Assembly: GCF_001949145.1 (NCBI RefSeq)
Contig: NW_019091434.1
Location: 872,998 to 923,551 of the forward strand
Direction of reading: 5' to 3'
Length of the DNA stretch: 50,554 bases
DNA from: Acanthaster planci
Lineage: Eukaryota; Echinodermata; Asteroidea; Valvatida; Acanthasteridae
A program made the translations under genes and the position numbers. Position 1 is the stretch's first letter. Every line of letters starts with the position of its first letter. Shown in pieces: positions 12,001 to 23,500 of this stretch. The notes beneath the pieces are model-generated. The model did not search any database. It was not told where the DNA came from and saw nothing but the letters and a program-made list of their open reading frames with translations.

Positions 12001-12951
12001 CACTTATTTATCCGTAGAACTGAAGGGTCTGACTCCGCCCCGCTCGTGGACATCGGACCCATCACAGACACATGACAGACTTAATGACTTCTGGCAGTCT
12101 GTTGTAACTGACCCAGCCTAGGAAATTACAAGGCACAGGTCTGCATGTATATCTTTTAATTCGACAAATCAATAAAATATAAAAACCTATGGTGCCTTGC
12201 CCTGAGCCTAATTTTATGTACATCGTCCTGTACATTATATTGTTTTTTTTTGCATGAGATGGACGGTTCTTGTGCATTTGTACATTTCAACAACCAGCTG
12301 CTTTACTATTTAATCACAGTGCTGATATGTAATATCGACTTGCACATGTACAGTATTAATCTGACACTGACTTAGTACCCGTTACAAATATACACGCCCC
12401 CCCCGAAAAAAAAATATAGACCATCATCATAATTTTTGGGGCTATAAAAATTTAAAGTAAAAAAAATATATCTAACCCAACCAAGCACCCTAATTTATTT
12501 TTCAGTGTAAAAGGAAACACACCCAATTTTTTGTTAGGCCTTAGCCTCCCTTTACAAATATAACAAGGAGCGTTCCAAACCTTGTCGTGTCCTGTTTTCC
12601 CATTTTGCGCATGCTGCGGCACCAAAGATATATAAACGCATAGACCACCAGTCTTGCGCGGTAAAATAAAGTTAAAAATTAGCGAGGGGGAATTGGGGCC
12701 AAGTCCTGGTAGCCAAGTTCTCATTGTTCAAGTCGGAGTCCAGAAGGTCCACGTCTAAGTTCAAGTCTTGAGTCTTTGAAAATCCACTGATCTCCACAGC
12801 AACTGACAACAATTTATATGTAACACAGAAGTTACTAGTGCATACATTGTATATCAGGAACCAAGTTTTTCATTGAATTTTGTGTCAGGCTTAATTAATA
12901 GGCTAACATACAGTCTGTTTGTATACATGTTTGAAAATAAAGTGAACATGC

Positions 12952-13400
12952 CATGTTAGAATTCTGGAAATACTTATATGCCAAAGTTTGTCAGTCTGGC
13001 AAGAAAGACTGGGATTTTGCAGTCTCATCTGTGGTAATTAATGATACATCCAAGTGCCTGGCCTGCCCAAATTACAAGGCCAGGCATCTCATGTACATGT
13101 CAGTAAATTTACATGAACAGTACATGCAATGTTAGCATTCTGGAAATACTTATATATGCCAAAGTTTGTCAGTCTGGCAAGAAAGACTGGGATTTTGCAG
13201 TCTCATCTGTGGTAATTAATGATACATCCAAGTGCCTGGCCTGCCCAAATTACAAGGCCAGGCATCTCATGTACATGTCAGTAAATTTACATGAACAGTA
13301 CATGCAATGTTAGAATTCTGGAAATACTTATATGCCAAAGTTTGTCAGTCTGGCAAGAAAGACTGGGATTTTGCAGTCTCATCTGTGGTAATTAATGATG
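12952..13400. repeat. 177-178 bp tandem repeat, about 2.5 copies
   Basis: Copies start at 12952, 13129 and 13307 (ATGTTAG-ATTCTGG) and are nearly identical. The third stops at the shared TGGTAATTAATGATG. Copy 2 has an extra AT in CTTATATATGCC. Each unit contains a CAGTCTGGCAAGAAAGACTG near-palindrome and two TACATG clusters. Short in-frame ORFs across it are by-products of the repeat. Confidence 0.95.
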
Positions 13401-13665
13401 CCTGCCTTTCAGAGTTGACGAAACCGAGTTGACATGGGACCAAGTCGACCAGAGACGGAGTTGACTCGGATCGAGTTGATTCCAGACTAAGTTGGCAACT
13501 TCACTGATGAGTATACAGTCTGTTTACATTGCTATGTTTTAAAGGACCATATCCAAATCTTTAAAAAGGCAATTCGTAGAGTCTACTGTACATATAACTC
13601 AAAATATTATCAACTGATCTAAGAGTACAGTACATCATCCTGATGCAGTCGCGTCAAATATCATT

Positions 13666-13920
13666 TCAACAATTCATTTCAAAGAAGGATTTGCGCCGGG
13701 GAGATGTACATGTAAGTTAAGTTTGGGTATTTTTTTTTTTGCCCTGCCCAACGTGCATTTTAACACTGTATATTCATCGTAAGCCCCCGAAGGCTTGTGA
13801 AAAAACGTAAACATACTCGGGTGGGACTCAAACCCACGACCTCCTGCTTACGAGTGCAGACATCTTAACCACTAGAATTTACATCTCCCCGGAGTAAATC
13901 TATCTTTGAAATAGTTGTTC
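13666..13920. mobile_element. Inverted-repeat element enclosing a tRNA-like segment
   Basis: Arms of about 44 bp: 13666-13709 and 13879-13920 (complement) share ATTTCAAAGA-GATTT and the perfect 13-mer CCGGGGAGATGTA. Between them, on the minus strand at about 13814-13875, is a tRNA-like sequence: box A-like CTAGTGGTTAAGATG, a 5-bp anticodon-like stem (TCTGC/GCAGG) with an 8-nt loop, and a perfect T-arm (GTGGG TTTGAGT CCCAC, box B). Acceptor-stem pairing is not preserved. It looks like a tRNA-derived SINE piece carried in a foldback element. Confidence 0.6.
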
Positions 13921-14722
13921 CCATGCAGTACCCGCTGCTACATCTGATTCAAACCAGCCAGCAACAAGTTGGGCTGGTTGGGCTTAGGCTTATATCATGG
14001 GATAGCCTAGTAAAAGTAGTATTACAGCTGCACGTGAGCACATCATCACAACCAACAAGCCCTATCGCAAACAGGGGCAATGTTTGCTCCTTTTTCCTTC
14101 CCACAATGCCTTTCTACCATTGTACAAAATCACCCATGCAGTATTTGCGATGCGATAAGGCTTACAACTTGTGTGCAAAATCTAAGTGGGCATGGGCATA
14201 CATTACTATTAAGTTACTCATATCATTTTCACAGAAATGGACCATACATGTATTGTCAGTGATTGTAGATATGTCTCGTGTTGATCCTAGCCCAGGTTGG
14301 GCATTGTCTTCATTTTATCAGGAGTCCACCTGGGCCAGTGTTGATCCTAGTTCTACTTCCAGGGTCTCAACATGGTTTTTTTCCTTTTTGGTCTCAAGGA
14401 CTAGGCCTACGAATTTTATTCCTGTAGAGTATAGGCCAGTATGTGTGAATTAATAAAAGCAAAATACAATGTACATTTATGACATTGTTGGCTACTCACT
14501 CCACATCACGTATATGTACTGTGCCAGCAATTCCTCAGAAACCAATTTCTTGCGTGTTGTCTTGATGATCCACAAAGTTGCAAAAATAACGGATTAAAGC
14601 GACCACCGTGCACTCCACGTGCAATGTGTGCCGCGCCACCGCACCCACGTGTTGTTTCCTGTGTGTCTGCCCGGTCCGCCATTCTGAAAATGGGTTGTCG
14701 ATGCAGCGTGAGTTTTGCGTAA

Positions 14723-14730
14723 TGACGTCA
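14723..14730. promoter_or_regulatory. Full palindromic CRE (TGACGTCA) in a CpG-richer patch
   Basis: The octamer TGACGTCA lies 13 bp left of the palindromic element. The surrounding 14.60-14.75 kb is richer in CpG than the flanks and includes two CACGTG E-boxes. No first exon is recognised beside it, so its use as a promoter is only a guess. Confidence 0.3.
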
Positions 14731-14742
14731 TGCACGGAGAGT

Positions 14743-14880
14743 CTAGTGCGCCTCCAAGAGTTTGCAACTCGTGGGCCAGTCATAATATGCAAAATCTGTC
14801 GACCCAATGCGTTTGGAAAGGGTCGACAAAATTCGTTGTGATTGGCCAACGCGTTTCAAACTCTTGGAGGCACACTATAG
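14743..14880. mobile_element. Short palindromic (MITE-like) element, 138 bp
   Basis: The terminal inverted repeat starts TAGTG(C/T)GCCTCCAAGAG (left from 14744, right from 14877 on the complement) and continues imperfectly for about 34 bp up to GGCC. An inner inverted pair TGTCGACCC / GGGTCGACA (around 14797 and 14819) extends the fold. No coding capacity and no obvious TSD. Confidence 0.6.
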
Positions 14881-17800
14881 TGAATTGCCCGTATTGAAGG
14901 TATTTTTCCTCTTTTCATTTGTTGTTTACACTGATAACTTTTGTCTTTATTCGGGGATTGTGCACTTCGGAACCCCTCCATTTGTTATTAATCTTACAAA
15001 ACCGGACTGTCCCGAAAAGCGTGCAACCAAGGGCAATCGTCATGCTTGAACTCAAACTTTCAAAGCTTGAATAGTTTTGAATTTTTTTTAATCTATAGAA
15101 GGCCTATGGATAGTGTAAAATCATTCTGCAGTTCATGCTTTCTTGTGTGGGTTTGGTTTTTCATGCTTCATTGCTGCTTGCAAGGCTGCAAACAATTAGA
15201 ACAGCACAAGTAACCACTTTCATCATCATGTCCACGAGGTATTTCACTCGTGGTCAGGATGCTGTCCGCCATTCTGTATCACAATCGAAACTCAAAGAAG
15301 CAAAAATAGTGTTGTGGTCTGTAGGGAAAACCTTAATTATTGACTAAACTCTTAACCTTCACATCAAATGTGCCCGAAATTTCACTATTTCTGCGTTATG
15401 AATATATCTCCAACACTGTACTGAAAAGGCTTCAGTTATGTTTATCATGTTGTAGCAAAAAAATGATGAAAACATGCAAATCCCTGTACAAAATGAATGG
15501 AGTGAATTGCCCCTTTGCCCAGACGCGAGTGTAATAAATGGAACAACCTTGGACCACCGGAATTATAAAACCTAAGGACAACGAAAAACATAACTCTTTT
15601 CTGAATATTTCCATGTCCTGTCTTTCCTCAACACTGCAAACCTTTACCGGTTCATTAATTAGCTCCTTCATGGTAAAGAGAAGATTAACTGGCAACAATT
15701 GCAGTGGTTTATCATTTTGTGCATGTAGAACATACAGCCATGCCGAAACCAACTGGAACAGTGCTACACAGCTTCGACCATTCCTCATGCTTAATTTTTT
15801 CAAACAAGTTGCACGGCACCAGATGGCTTGACACCCAATTCCAATGTGCACTCACATGTTGGCAGCACTGTAATTGGAACTCAAGTGACAAATCCATCGA
15901 TGTGCACTGCATCTGTGTTTTGTTTGCTCATTCTCATATCCTAGCACAGCGGTACTGCAGAGATTGGGGGATGAAGAGAAATCTCAGAAACGTCCAGCAG
16001 ACGGGGTGTCATAACAAAAAAAAATACTCTTGACTTTTCAGGGCTTTAATAGCTAGAAAGGTGCAAGGTCTCTCACAAATGGCTATGATTACGTGCATCT
16101 TGCACTTGGTTATGTACAAAGTACAAAAAGTAGCAAAATCTGATTGATAAAACCTCTAAAGTTAAAGTCCACAACTCTAAAAGCTAAAAATCCTGTCAGT
16201 GGGATAAATCCTAAGAAATCACAGTCCTGTGTACTGTCAAGCACAAAGCCTCACATTTAATTGTGGCAAGACACCGAGTCTTGTCATGAACTTGTCAAAT
16301 GAACTGTGCCAAAGGCATGTTATCATCACTGATCAGGCCCCGGTGCTAGAGACTCTAGCAATAAGCCATCTGCGAGTTTTGAATAAAATCTGGTACACTA
16401 AGTTCTTAAAATTCACATGAACAAAACAATTTTAATTCTCCATACTAAAAACACTTGCTACACCTTGTGATTTGATACGTGATTCGGGCAAGTTTTTGCT
16501 TAGTTACATAAGAGACGCCTTGCAACAATACACTGTTGTCAATGGGTAAGAAGGGCACAAAGGAACCAGTCCATTCCAGAGATGGTGGTTGCTATGTAAA
16601 AGCTTGCCCCAAATCACGACGTATACCAACAGTGAATTTAGTCTGGGGAATTTTAATTGTTATGTTTATGTGGAATCAGATAACTCGGTGTACCAGATTA
16701 TAATCTAATTTAGCTAGCAAAAGGCTTATTGCAACACTGCTAACTTGTTCTTTAGAATTCTAGGTTCAACGTATCACTTTAAGTTCTATAAATAAAAAAG
16801 TAGCATTTCAACAATAAAAATTTATGCCTTGGTGGTAAAAAACAGTAATAGAGATTGAACTTTAAAATACAATTCATAAATACATAAAACAGTTAATTCA
16901 TTCTTATTTGTTGGAAGCCAGTCATGTGGCCAGTCCTAAACAATATTGATAAACCACCTAACGCTCTTGCCACGTGCATGCCAATCTGAATATCATTTAT
17001 TTTTTTGCCAAGTGTGGCCAAAAGTACTTGCTTTGAAAATGACAAACCAAATAAACTAGCCACTCGAAATTTATGCTAAAAGTCAAACATGGTGTCAGTG
17101 TGTGATTTTGTGTGTAGTTGAAGAATAAGGAGTAGGACTACCTGTAAGAGGTATTGGAAAACAAAAAGTTGTGATATAAACAAAATTATTGGAAATTTGT
17201 AATCTTAAGTTTAATCAGGAGAATGGATGCGACTTGTATGCCTGAGCTACAGGTGAGGATATTCTCAGTGTCCATTCACCTGACCTAGTCTTCAAAGTTT
17301 AAGACCGGCCAACTGCATCTTCCTCCCTTCATAAATCTACATAACATGATACAGAGATAATCGAAAGATATTTCTATCCCAATTTCTTATATTTTATCAA
17401 AGTGCTGAAAGTTATCCTTCTATACGATAAAAGACACATGTAAACTGAAGAGCATCCATTGCAAATGCTTTGAAAAGACCCAGCGGCCTCATAATTTCAC
17501 ACGCACAAGTCATAGCAGTGCAGCATGACAATGAGGATTTTTTTTTTCAAACCACAGCTAATCTTCAGCGCAGGCCTCAATCAATGACCACAGAAGTATG
17601 CCATGAATTCAACAGTTCTGGCTCATTGGACATCTTGACGTTCTGGGGCTGGCAATTGACTCAGGTCCCATCTGATGAGGGAGGAGCCCTAAGGCCGTAA
17701 CTCACGAACGCAACACATGATCAATGCGTGCGTGATACCTGTGCGTATAAGTACCGTTCTTTGTGTCCAAAAAAAGTGAAAAATGGTACCAAGACTAGTT

Positions 17801-18787
17801 GAACACAAAGGGTGGATCTATTTCTATCAACAACCTTCTCAAATTCAACCAAACAAACATTTCAAGAAAAGGCAAACGTGTAGCACATGCTATACAAAAA
17901 CTGAAATAATGTACCACAACCATCAACAAAAATGTACAGATTTCTTTCTATCCACTGCCTCGTAACTTTTTAACGTTATCCTCTTCACATAAACCTGCTA
18001 TTCTCTCTCCTCTACAATTCTCTCTCCTCTACAATTATTACAAATGAGAAGTTTGTGAGACAGCGTCGTGATACAAGAGGCTATTTTCCGGGTACTCGGC
18101 TGTGAATACAGTGTAGATTGCATCTACTGAAAGTACACATGTAAGACTATTTCAGGTGAAGAGCAGTACCAGTTTGTGGAAGACGTATCTCGTACAACGT
18201 GGATATATAGTGGCCTCTTCATATTAGGCCTCCGAAATGAACATTAAATAGAAGTAAGCAACTGCAGCAGTTGCATATGTAGCTGTACACAGGAGGAAAA
18301 CGCACATAAAAAAATCCACACCACAAGCACAGAGCATGACTAATTTGTGAATAAAGACATGAGTAAAAATTGCACATATGCATCCAACAGCTGCCCAAAC
18401 TTCAACTAAAGTAAAAACCTCCTGCAATGCATACTGTACCGGGACCTCAGTATCACGACGTGCATTGTACCATGAAAAAAAAAATATAGATATATATATA
18501 TCGTTACACTTACACTACGCTGGCCCTGACAGCTACTAACTACAAATCTGCACACACCGTACTCCACACAAAAGCGCTGTTCATCATTCAACGGAATACC
18601 AAAATGACACCAATGATGACTGAGTCTAATTTGCCTTCTATCAACTACAAAAATATGAACGAATCTCATCTCCTGTCAGTGCAACAAAAGCTGGACAATC
18701 AATCTCTGGATAAAAAACTCTGTGACAAAGTTTAGGAAATACTTGGCTCTCTTTCACTGGAACAAACTTTTGCCAATCATCTAATCA
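14881..18787. other. Long stretch without recognised gene
   Basis: Several overlapping short ORFs at 15.4-16.0 kb on both strands lack domains and splice logic. A 17-bp direct duplication TCTCTCCTCTACAATTC occurs near 18003. CCGCCATTCTG occurs at 14677 and 15267. I see nothing else to annotate. Confidence 0.4.
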
Positions 18788-19484
18788 TTTATTTACAATC
18801 ATGACTTAATTAAGCATGCAGTTTATTAACATAAGCAGAAGATAATCGGCAACCCAAAATAATAACTTTAATAACTAAACTTACAAAGCACCAGAGTAAA
18901 GCACAGTTCTTGTTCCTTTTTTTCTCCAATGCCATACTTCGGCGAAACTCTCCCGGTTTATCGGAATTACTGCAGTTTGGTTCACCTATCATTTCAAATT
19001 GCCTGTTCAAGTATAAATCTGTTAATTTAATTGTATTAATGACAACTTTAAAAAATTTACCCCGAACACACAGACTGCTCCAAGGAACAACACAACTTTA
19101 CATTCTGTCTGCAAAAGCATTTTAAAAGGAACAAATGCTGTCCTGGGCACCGCGCCCACAAGCAGTCACCCACAGGACACTCTGTGGACAAGTGTACAGT
19201 TAAGGCAAATATCTATGCTGCACTTATGCGGTCAAGCTATTAAAAACAGTGAATGCAAGCCAAGGCCACAGATTAAGCAATGGGCCCCATATATTTAGTC
19301 TCAAAAGGTACTACTCTTGTTCATATCAGGGTGCCAATAAGCACACTGAAGCCTTGTATTTTTGGTTGCGACTTAGTTGCACAAATCCATGTGCTACTTT
19401 GTAGCCTCCCCAGAAGTGAAAAGTTCCAAGAGAGATGCAAGAACTTTTGAAAACACTAGTTTATGTACACAGGAGTAAGTGAGG

Positions 19485-19695
19485 GTGGTCACTGGCGGTG
19501 GAAGCAGGGAGGCCAGTGGCCCCCCTCCACCTTTTCGACTGGGGGTGCCTTGCCCTTCCCCCCACTTTTTTGCGAGTTCTATAATTGGGTGGGGCATAAT
19601 GGACCAACCTATTATTAAGGGCTCGTGCCTGATAGTCTAACAACTGATGCCCCCACTTCGAAAATCGTTCCGCCGCCGGTGGTGGGGCTGTGTGT
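19485..19695 (-). repeat. Dispersed repeat family A, copy 1
   Basis: Read on the minus strand this copy starts CGGCGGAACGATTTTCGAAG and continues through ATCAGGCA, CCATTATGCCCCACCC and TTATAGAAC to a G-rich stretch ending CTGCTTCCACCGCCAGTGAC. It is inverted relative to the copy at 19862-20065. Confidence 0.75.
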
Positions 19696-19861
19696 GCATG
19701 TTTAAGGCGCGCCGGCATTTTATAAGTCCTCAACTTTTGCAGGCCCCAAATTTTTCACAGGACCGAGACACTGTCTATCCTGTGCCCATTGGAAATCTAT
19801 CACTGATACAAACACTGTAGTGTAACACACCAGAGCCCATAACGTAGTCAGCAGGCTAACG

Positions 19862-20065
19862 GCAGTGGCGGAACAATTTTCAAAGTAGGAGGGCCAGTTG
19901 TGAGACCATCAGGCATCAACCAATTACAGGCCAATCCATTAAGCCCCACCCTATTATAGAACCTGCAAAAAGTGTGTGGGTGTGGGGGCCATCCCCTGCT
20001 CGAAAAGGGGGAGGGGCCCAAAGCCCCTCCTCCTCCCCCACAGTTCCAGCTGGGGGGGGCACATC
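19862..20065 (+). repeat. Dispersed repeat family A, copy 2 (inverted to copy 1)
   Basis: Starts CAGTGGCGGAACAATTTTCA and shares ATCAGGCATCAACC, CCATTAAGCCCCACCC, TATTATAGAACCTGCAAAAA and a C-rich 3' part with the other copies. The two copies, 170 bp apart, could form a long hairpin in RNA. Confidence 0.75.
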
Positions 20066-20469
20066 ACAAGAACAATATTGATAATTTTGATGTTTGTAAA
20101 TAGGTTTAGCCGACCGGGAGCCATCTGCTTGCCAGGGGCCTCCGTCCCCCCCTCCCCCATTGTTGACTGGTCTGGTCTTCCCTTTGTACCACTTTAAGTC
20201 CAAGCATGTGCCTCCCCTTGCCTAAGTATGCCACCAATTATTCCTTTACAGAGTTTGGAAACTATTGTCCTTTAGATTGTATATCACAAGATGCAGAACA
20301 CACGAACTGAACATCTGACGACAGACATTGGTGCAGAGAGTAAAAAGCAAAACAACTAAAAGCAGGATTATCAAAGACAGAAAAAAAATTCCTGTGCATC
20401 ATACATCAATCCACTCCAAGCTTCCACAGTGCCTTCAGCAGCCACAAAATGCAGGTCCTTAGGCCTCCA

Positions 20470-20568
20470 TCAGATCTGGAAGTCGATCTGGTTGCCCTCC
20501 ATATGCTGATGATACTTGTACTTGACACCGTTTGCCCCTCGACCCCTGCCCCTTATTCTGTGCTTGGC
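20470..20568 (-). CDS. PLXDC: PLXDC last coding exon, cytoplasmic tail and stop
   Basis: Acceptor CCACCTCACAG, phase 0 in, stop TGA at 20470-20472. It encodes AKHRIRGRGRGANGVKYKYH, then QHMEGNQIDFQI and the stop. The basic run followed by VKYKY sits where vertebrate PLXDCs have WPAMKFR; the tail is shorter than theirs and ends in a hydrophobic DFQI. The assignment rests on frame continuity and the splice signal more than on similarity. Confidence 0.82.
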   Translation of the reverse strand, partial: AKHRIRGRGRGANGVKYKYHQHMEGNQIDFQI

Positions 20569-23500
20569 CTGTGAGGTGGGGAAGCAGCGTAAAGGTCAGA
20601 GGTTATGAAGGTAGTGAGACACGTACCAATTCTTGTGTGTGTGAGTTTGTTTCTGCATGCAATTGGGGACCCTGAANACACACTTGTGTGTGTGTGATAG
20701 CATAGAGCTAGGAGCTCTATGGTGATAGGCCCGGAGCAACTACAAAAGTCATATTCAATAAGCCATCAAATACGTTGACCACTGGTCCACTTTGACAAGT
20801 AGCATATGCATGAATAACACCTAAGATACCAGGCTGAATCCAGTGGTGTGAATCTGTGCAGGAAATTGGCAGGATGGGGAATGGTGGAGGACTTGCCCAA
20901 ACATAGAAATTTGAAAGGGTAGGGGGGTTCTGACAGCATGTCACTCAAAGGGGCGATATTCATAATACAGAAGTATATTTGTAATATGTATTACATTCAT
21001 GTAGAATCCAACATCTGAATGACATATACCTGGCTTTCTTATTCTTCCGTTTTGAGTGCTATTAAATACATTTTGGTTTGGTTGTTAGGATGTCCAAAAA
21101 CATTCACAATCTACCTTCATTTTTTTCTCACAACGAAAAACTAGGAGAGGGATGATTAAACAGTGGCCTACTGGCCAAAAAGTGGGGGGATATATACCAC
21201 CCCCCTCCGGATTTACACCCATGGCTGAATCAAACAGTCTTTGACCAATGGTTGCAAATCACATTTGGCCTTTGACAGACAAACCTGTTGCTTTTTTCCT
21301 GTATGAATGATGCAGCAACATTTGTGACTTGATACTGCAAAATGAGTTGCAAGTACAGCCTTAACAATTTAATGTTTTCCATCTGTATTTTTAATTTCAG
21401 CATAACAATTAAATTTGGCAGCCCAATGAATATGGACAGTGTGCAGGTGTTGATGATGAGAGTTCCTTTTTCTCTGCTTTCTGAAGGCCTTGGTTTACTG
21501 TCCTTCAACTCCTGAGCAGTTTGGGGCTGCTACTTCTTGTACCTAACTGCAATAACAACAAAAAAGTGCTGTGTGCATGAATGTGGGCTTGCATAAATCA
21601 AAACCACAAGTTACCCAACGGACACCTGTCATGTACCTTACGTGTCGGTGGCCACCAGACATATTTCTTGAAATGATGACTTCCACATTCTTGCACACAC
21701 CCACACATGCTTTTTTGGATCACATGCCTCTCCATAAAAGCTGCAGGAGGTTTTTTCACCAACCGACAGACTAATGCAGAATTCTTTTGAATGAATGTAG
21801 GTTCTGAAGTCGGATGCAAGGGTCAAAATTTGAAAACTACCCCCATCTGCCATAGTGCACTTACTTTTGTTCATGTATGTCACTGCTTTATGTTTGCATG
21901 CAGCAAAGGTGGAAATATCTGAGGTACAAAGTTTGGCGAGGACTTTAGTGCTCACACCATAACAAAGGACACAGGTTGCGCTGGTACATGTAACAATGCA
22001 CAATCATACATGAAGAGCGCCAGCTGGCCCCGCTCCAAGTCAATTCTACATTTCCTGCTGAATTTGCAAACTATGAGACTTTTGGATTTACATGTATGGT
22101 ACATGGTAGAATTGATATTGTCATTTCAGATGTAACAAAAATTAAAGTATGATAGTCGATACTGTAAGTGGTTTGACAGGTGAATGTTATTACAGAACTT
22201 GCTGTAACACATTAGCAAAATTAAGATCAGCAAATTTAAAGTCAAGGTACTTTAAATGACAAGCCAGTCAAGACAGAAACATCATGCCTTTTTATTCTAG
22301 TGAAGTACATGTAACTTTATTTTATAAACTCCTAATGAAAAACTGAACACTGTTGCCTTACAGTACAACCCCTGCGAAGTGTACCACTGCAGGTGCTTCC
22401 CACTGAAACCTCTTTTAAAACTACAAAATACAAACTGCTCTGCCTTCTGCTTGTCATCATTTATGATCCAGGCATTGTTACATCACATGCAGCAGTAGGG
22501 TTTCATAAGGTTCAACACACTGGGGACTGGATCCCACAAATTAATCTGAAGGTCACAAACCTGCATTAGAAAGACCCCACTGAGCTCTCTTTTGATGTAT
22601 AAAACGTGAACGTGAAAAAAGTTTGGGATGCCAGAGGAAATCTGTCTTCTGTGGGGGGGGGATACATGTAAAGCAACACTCCGACCAACTTCGATCTTAG
22701 ATCAGATCAGACGTTACATTTCATAATGGATTGGACGAATGCCATGTATGTTGCGCCATGCATGTTGCATGACCAAACATCAGTTTTCCCTATTTTTCTT
22801 CCCCAATAACTCCTAACCAAAATTGTGGTGGAAGAGTGAAAGCAGTTTTTCTTCATTTGTCTTAAATTTCCAAGTTCATCTTCCATACGAGCCTTATGGA
22901 AAATAAACAATTTACTATAATAATACTTAATGAAGATTGTAATGACCAAATTAAGTTTTTCCTCTTTCCTTTAACTGCACTCTTTTGGTCAAGTTAATCA
23001 ACCTGACTCCATGCCCTGTTTTCCATTTTTCTTAGGCCTTGGTGCCCTTCCCATTGGCCTTGGTGCGCAAGGAAATTGTGAAAATCTTGAAGGCCAAAGT
23101 GGCCTTGCCCTACCAGTGATGAAATTCAAGGCCTGTGTACTCACCTCTAGAATAAACAGTCCCGAGGGTGAGGTTGGGTGCCGGTAAGCATAGACGGCCC
23201 AGAAGAACAGGCCCAGGACCAGCAGGGTGATCAGGATGATGCTGATGATAGCACCAACAGTCAGTTTGGCACTGGACGAGGGCTTTGACTGGGTGGCTGG
23301 ACCATCCACGACTGCCGGGAGAAAAAGATACGGGGAGCATTATGATGGGAGAAGATGGGGCGAGGGATGGGATAGGGTTGGATTCCTAAAGCCACAGAGA
23401 GGACTTGGGGACACTGAATGGCAGCACAGGATGAGATGCATGTCACATAACTGTACATTCACTGTACATGTATGTAAACCTCGGTGTAAGTTGCAGTGAA

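Larger units (their letters stand above)
18788..20469 (-). other. Possible 3' UTR of the PLXDC gene with candidate poly(A) signals
   Basis: After the stop at 20470 the first AATAAA hexamers on the minus strand that I see are at 18822-18827 and 18788-18793, implying a UTR of about 1.7 kb. The stretch contains the inverted pair of dispersed repeats at 19.49-20.06 kb, so an earlier non-canonical signal is possible. No coding signal recognised. Confidence 0.25.

Noticed and set aside
12953-13313. Two identical 55-residue ORF tails suggesting a duplicated small gene
   Set aside because: They are copies of the 177-bp tandem repeat, with no independent coding evidence.
15432-16033. Cluster of ORFs on both strands
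   Set aside because: No motifs and frames mirror each other; treated as chance.
21638-22003. 121-codon Cys-rich minus-strand ORF in the intron before the last PLXDC exon
   Set aside because: Cysteine spacing does not fit EGF, PSI or other modules and there are no matching splice sites.
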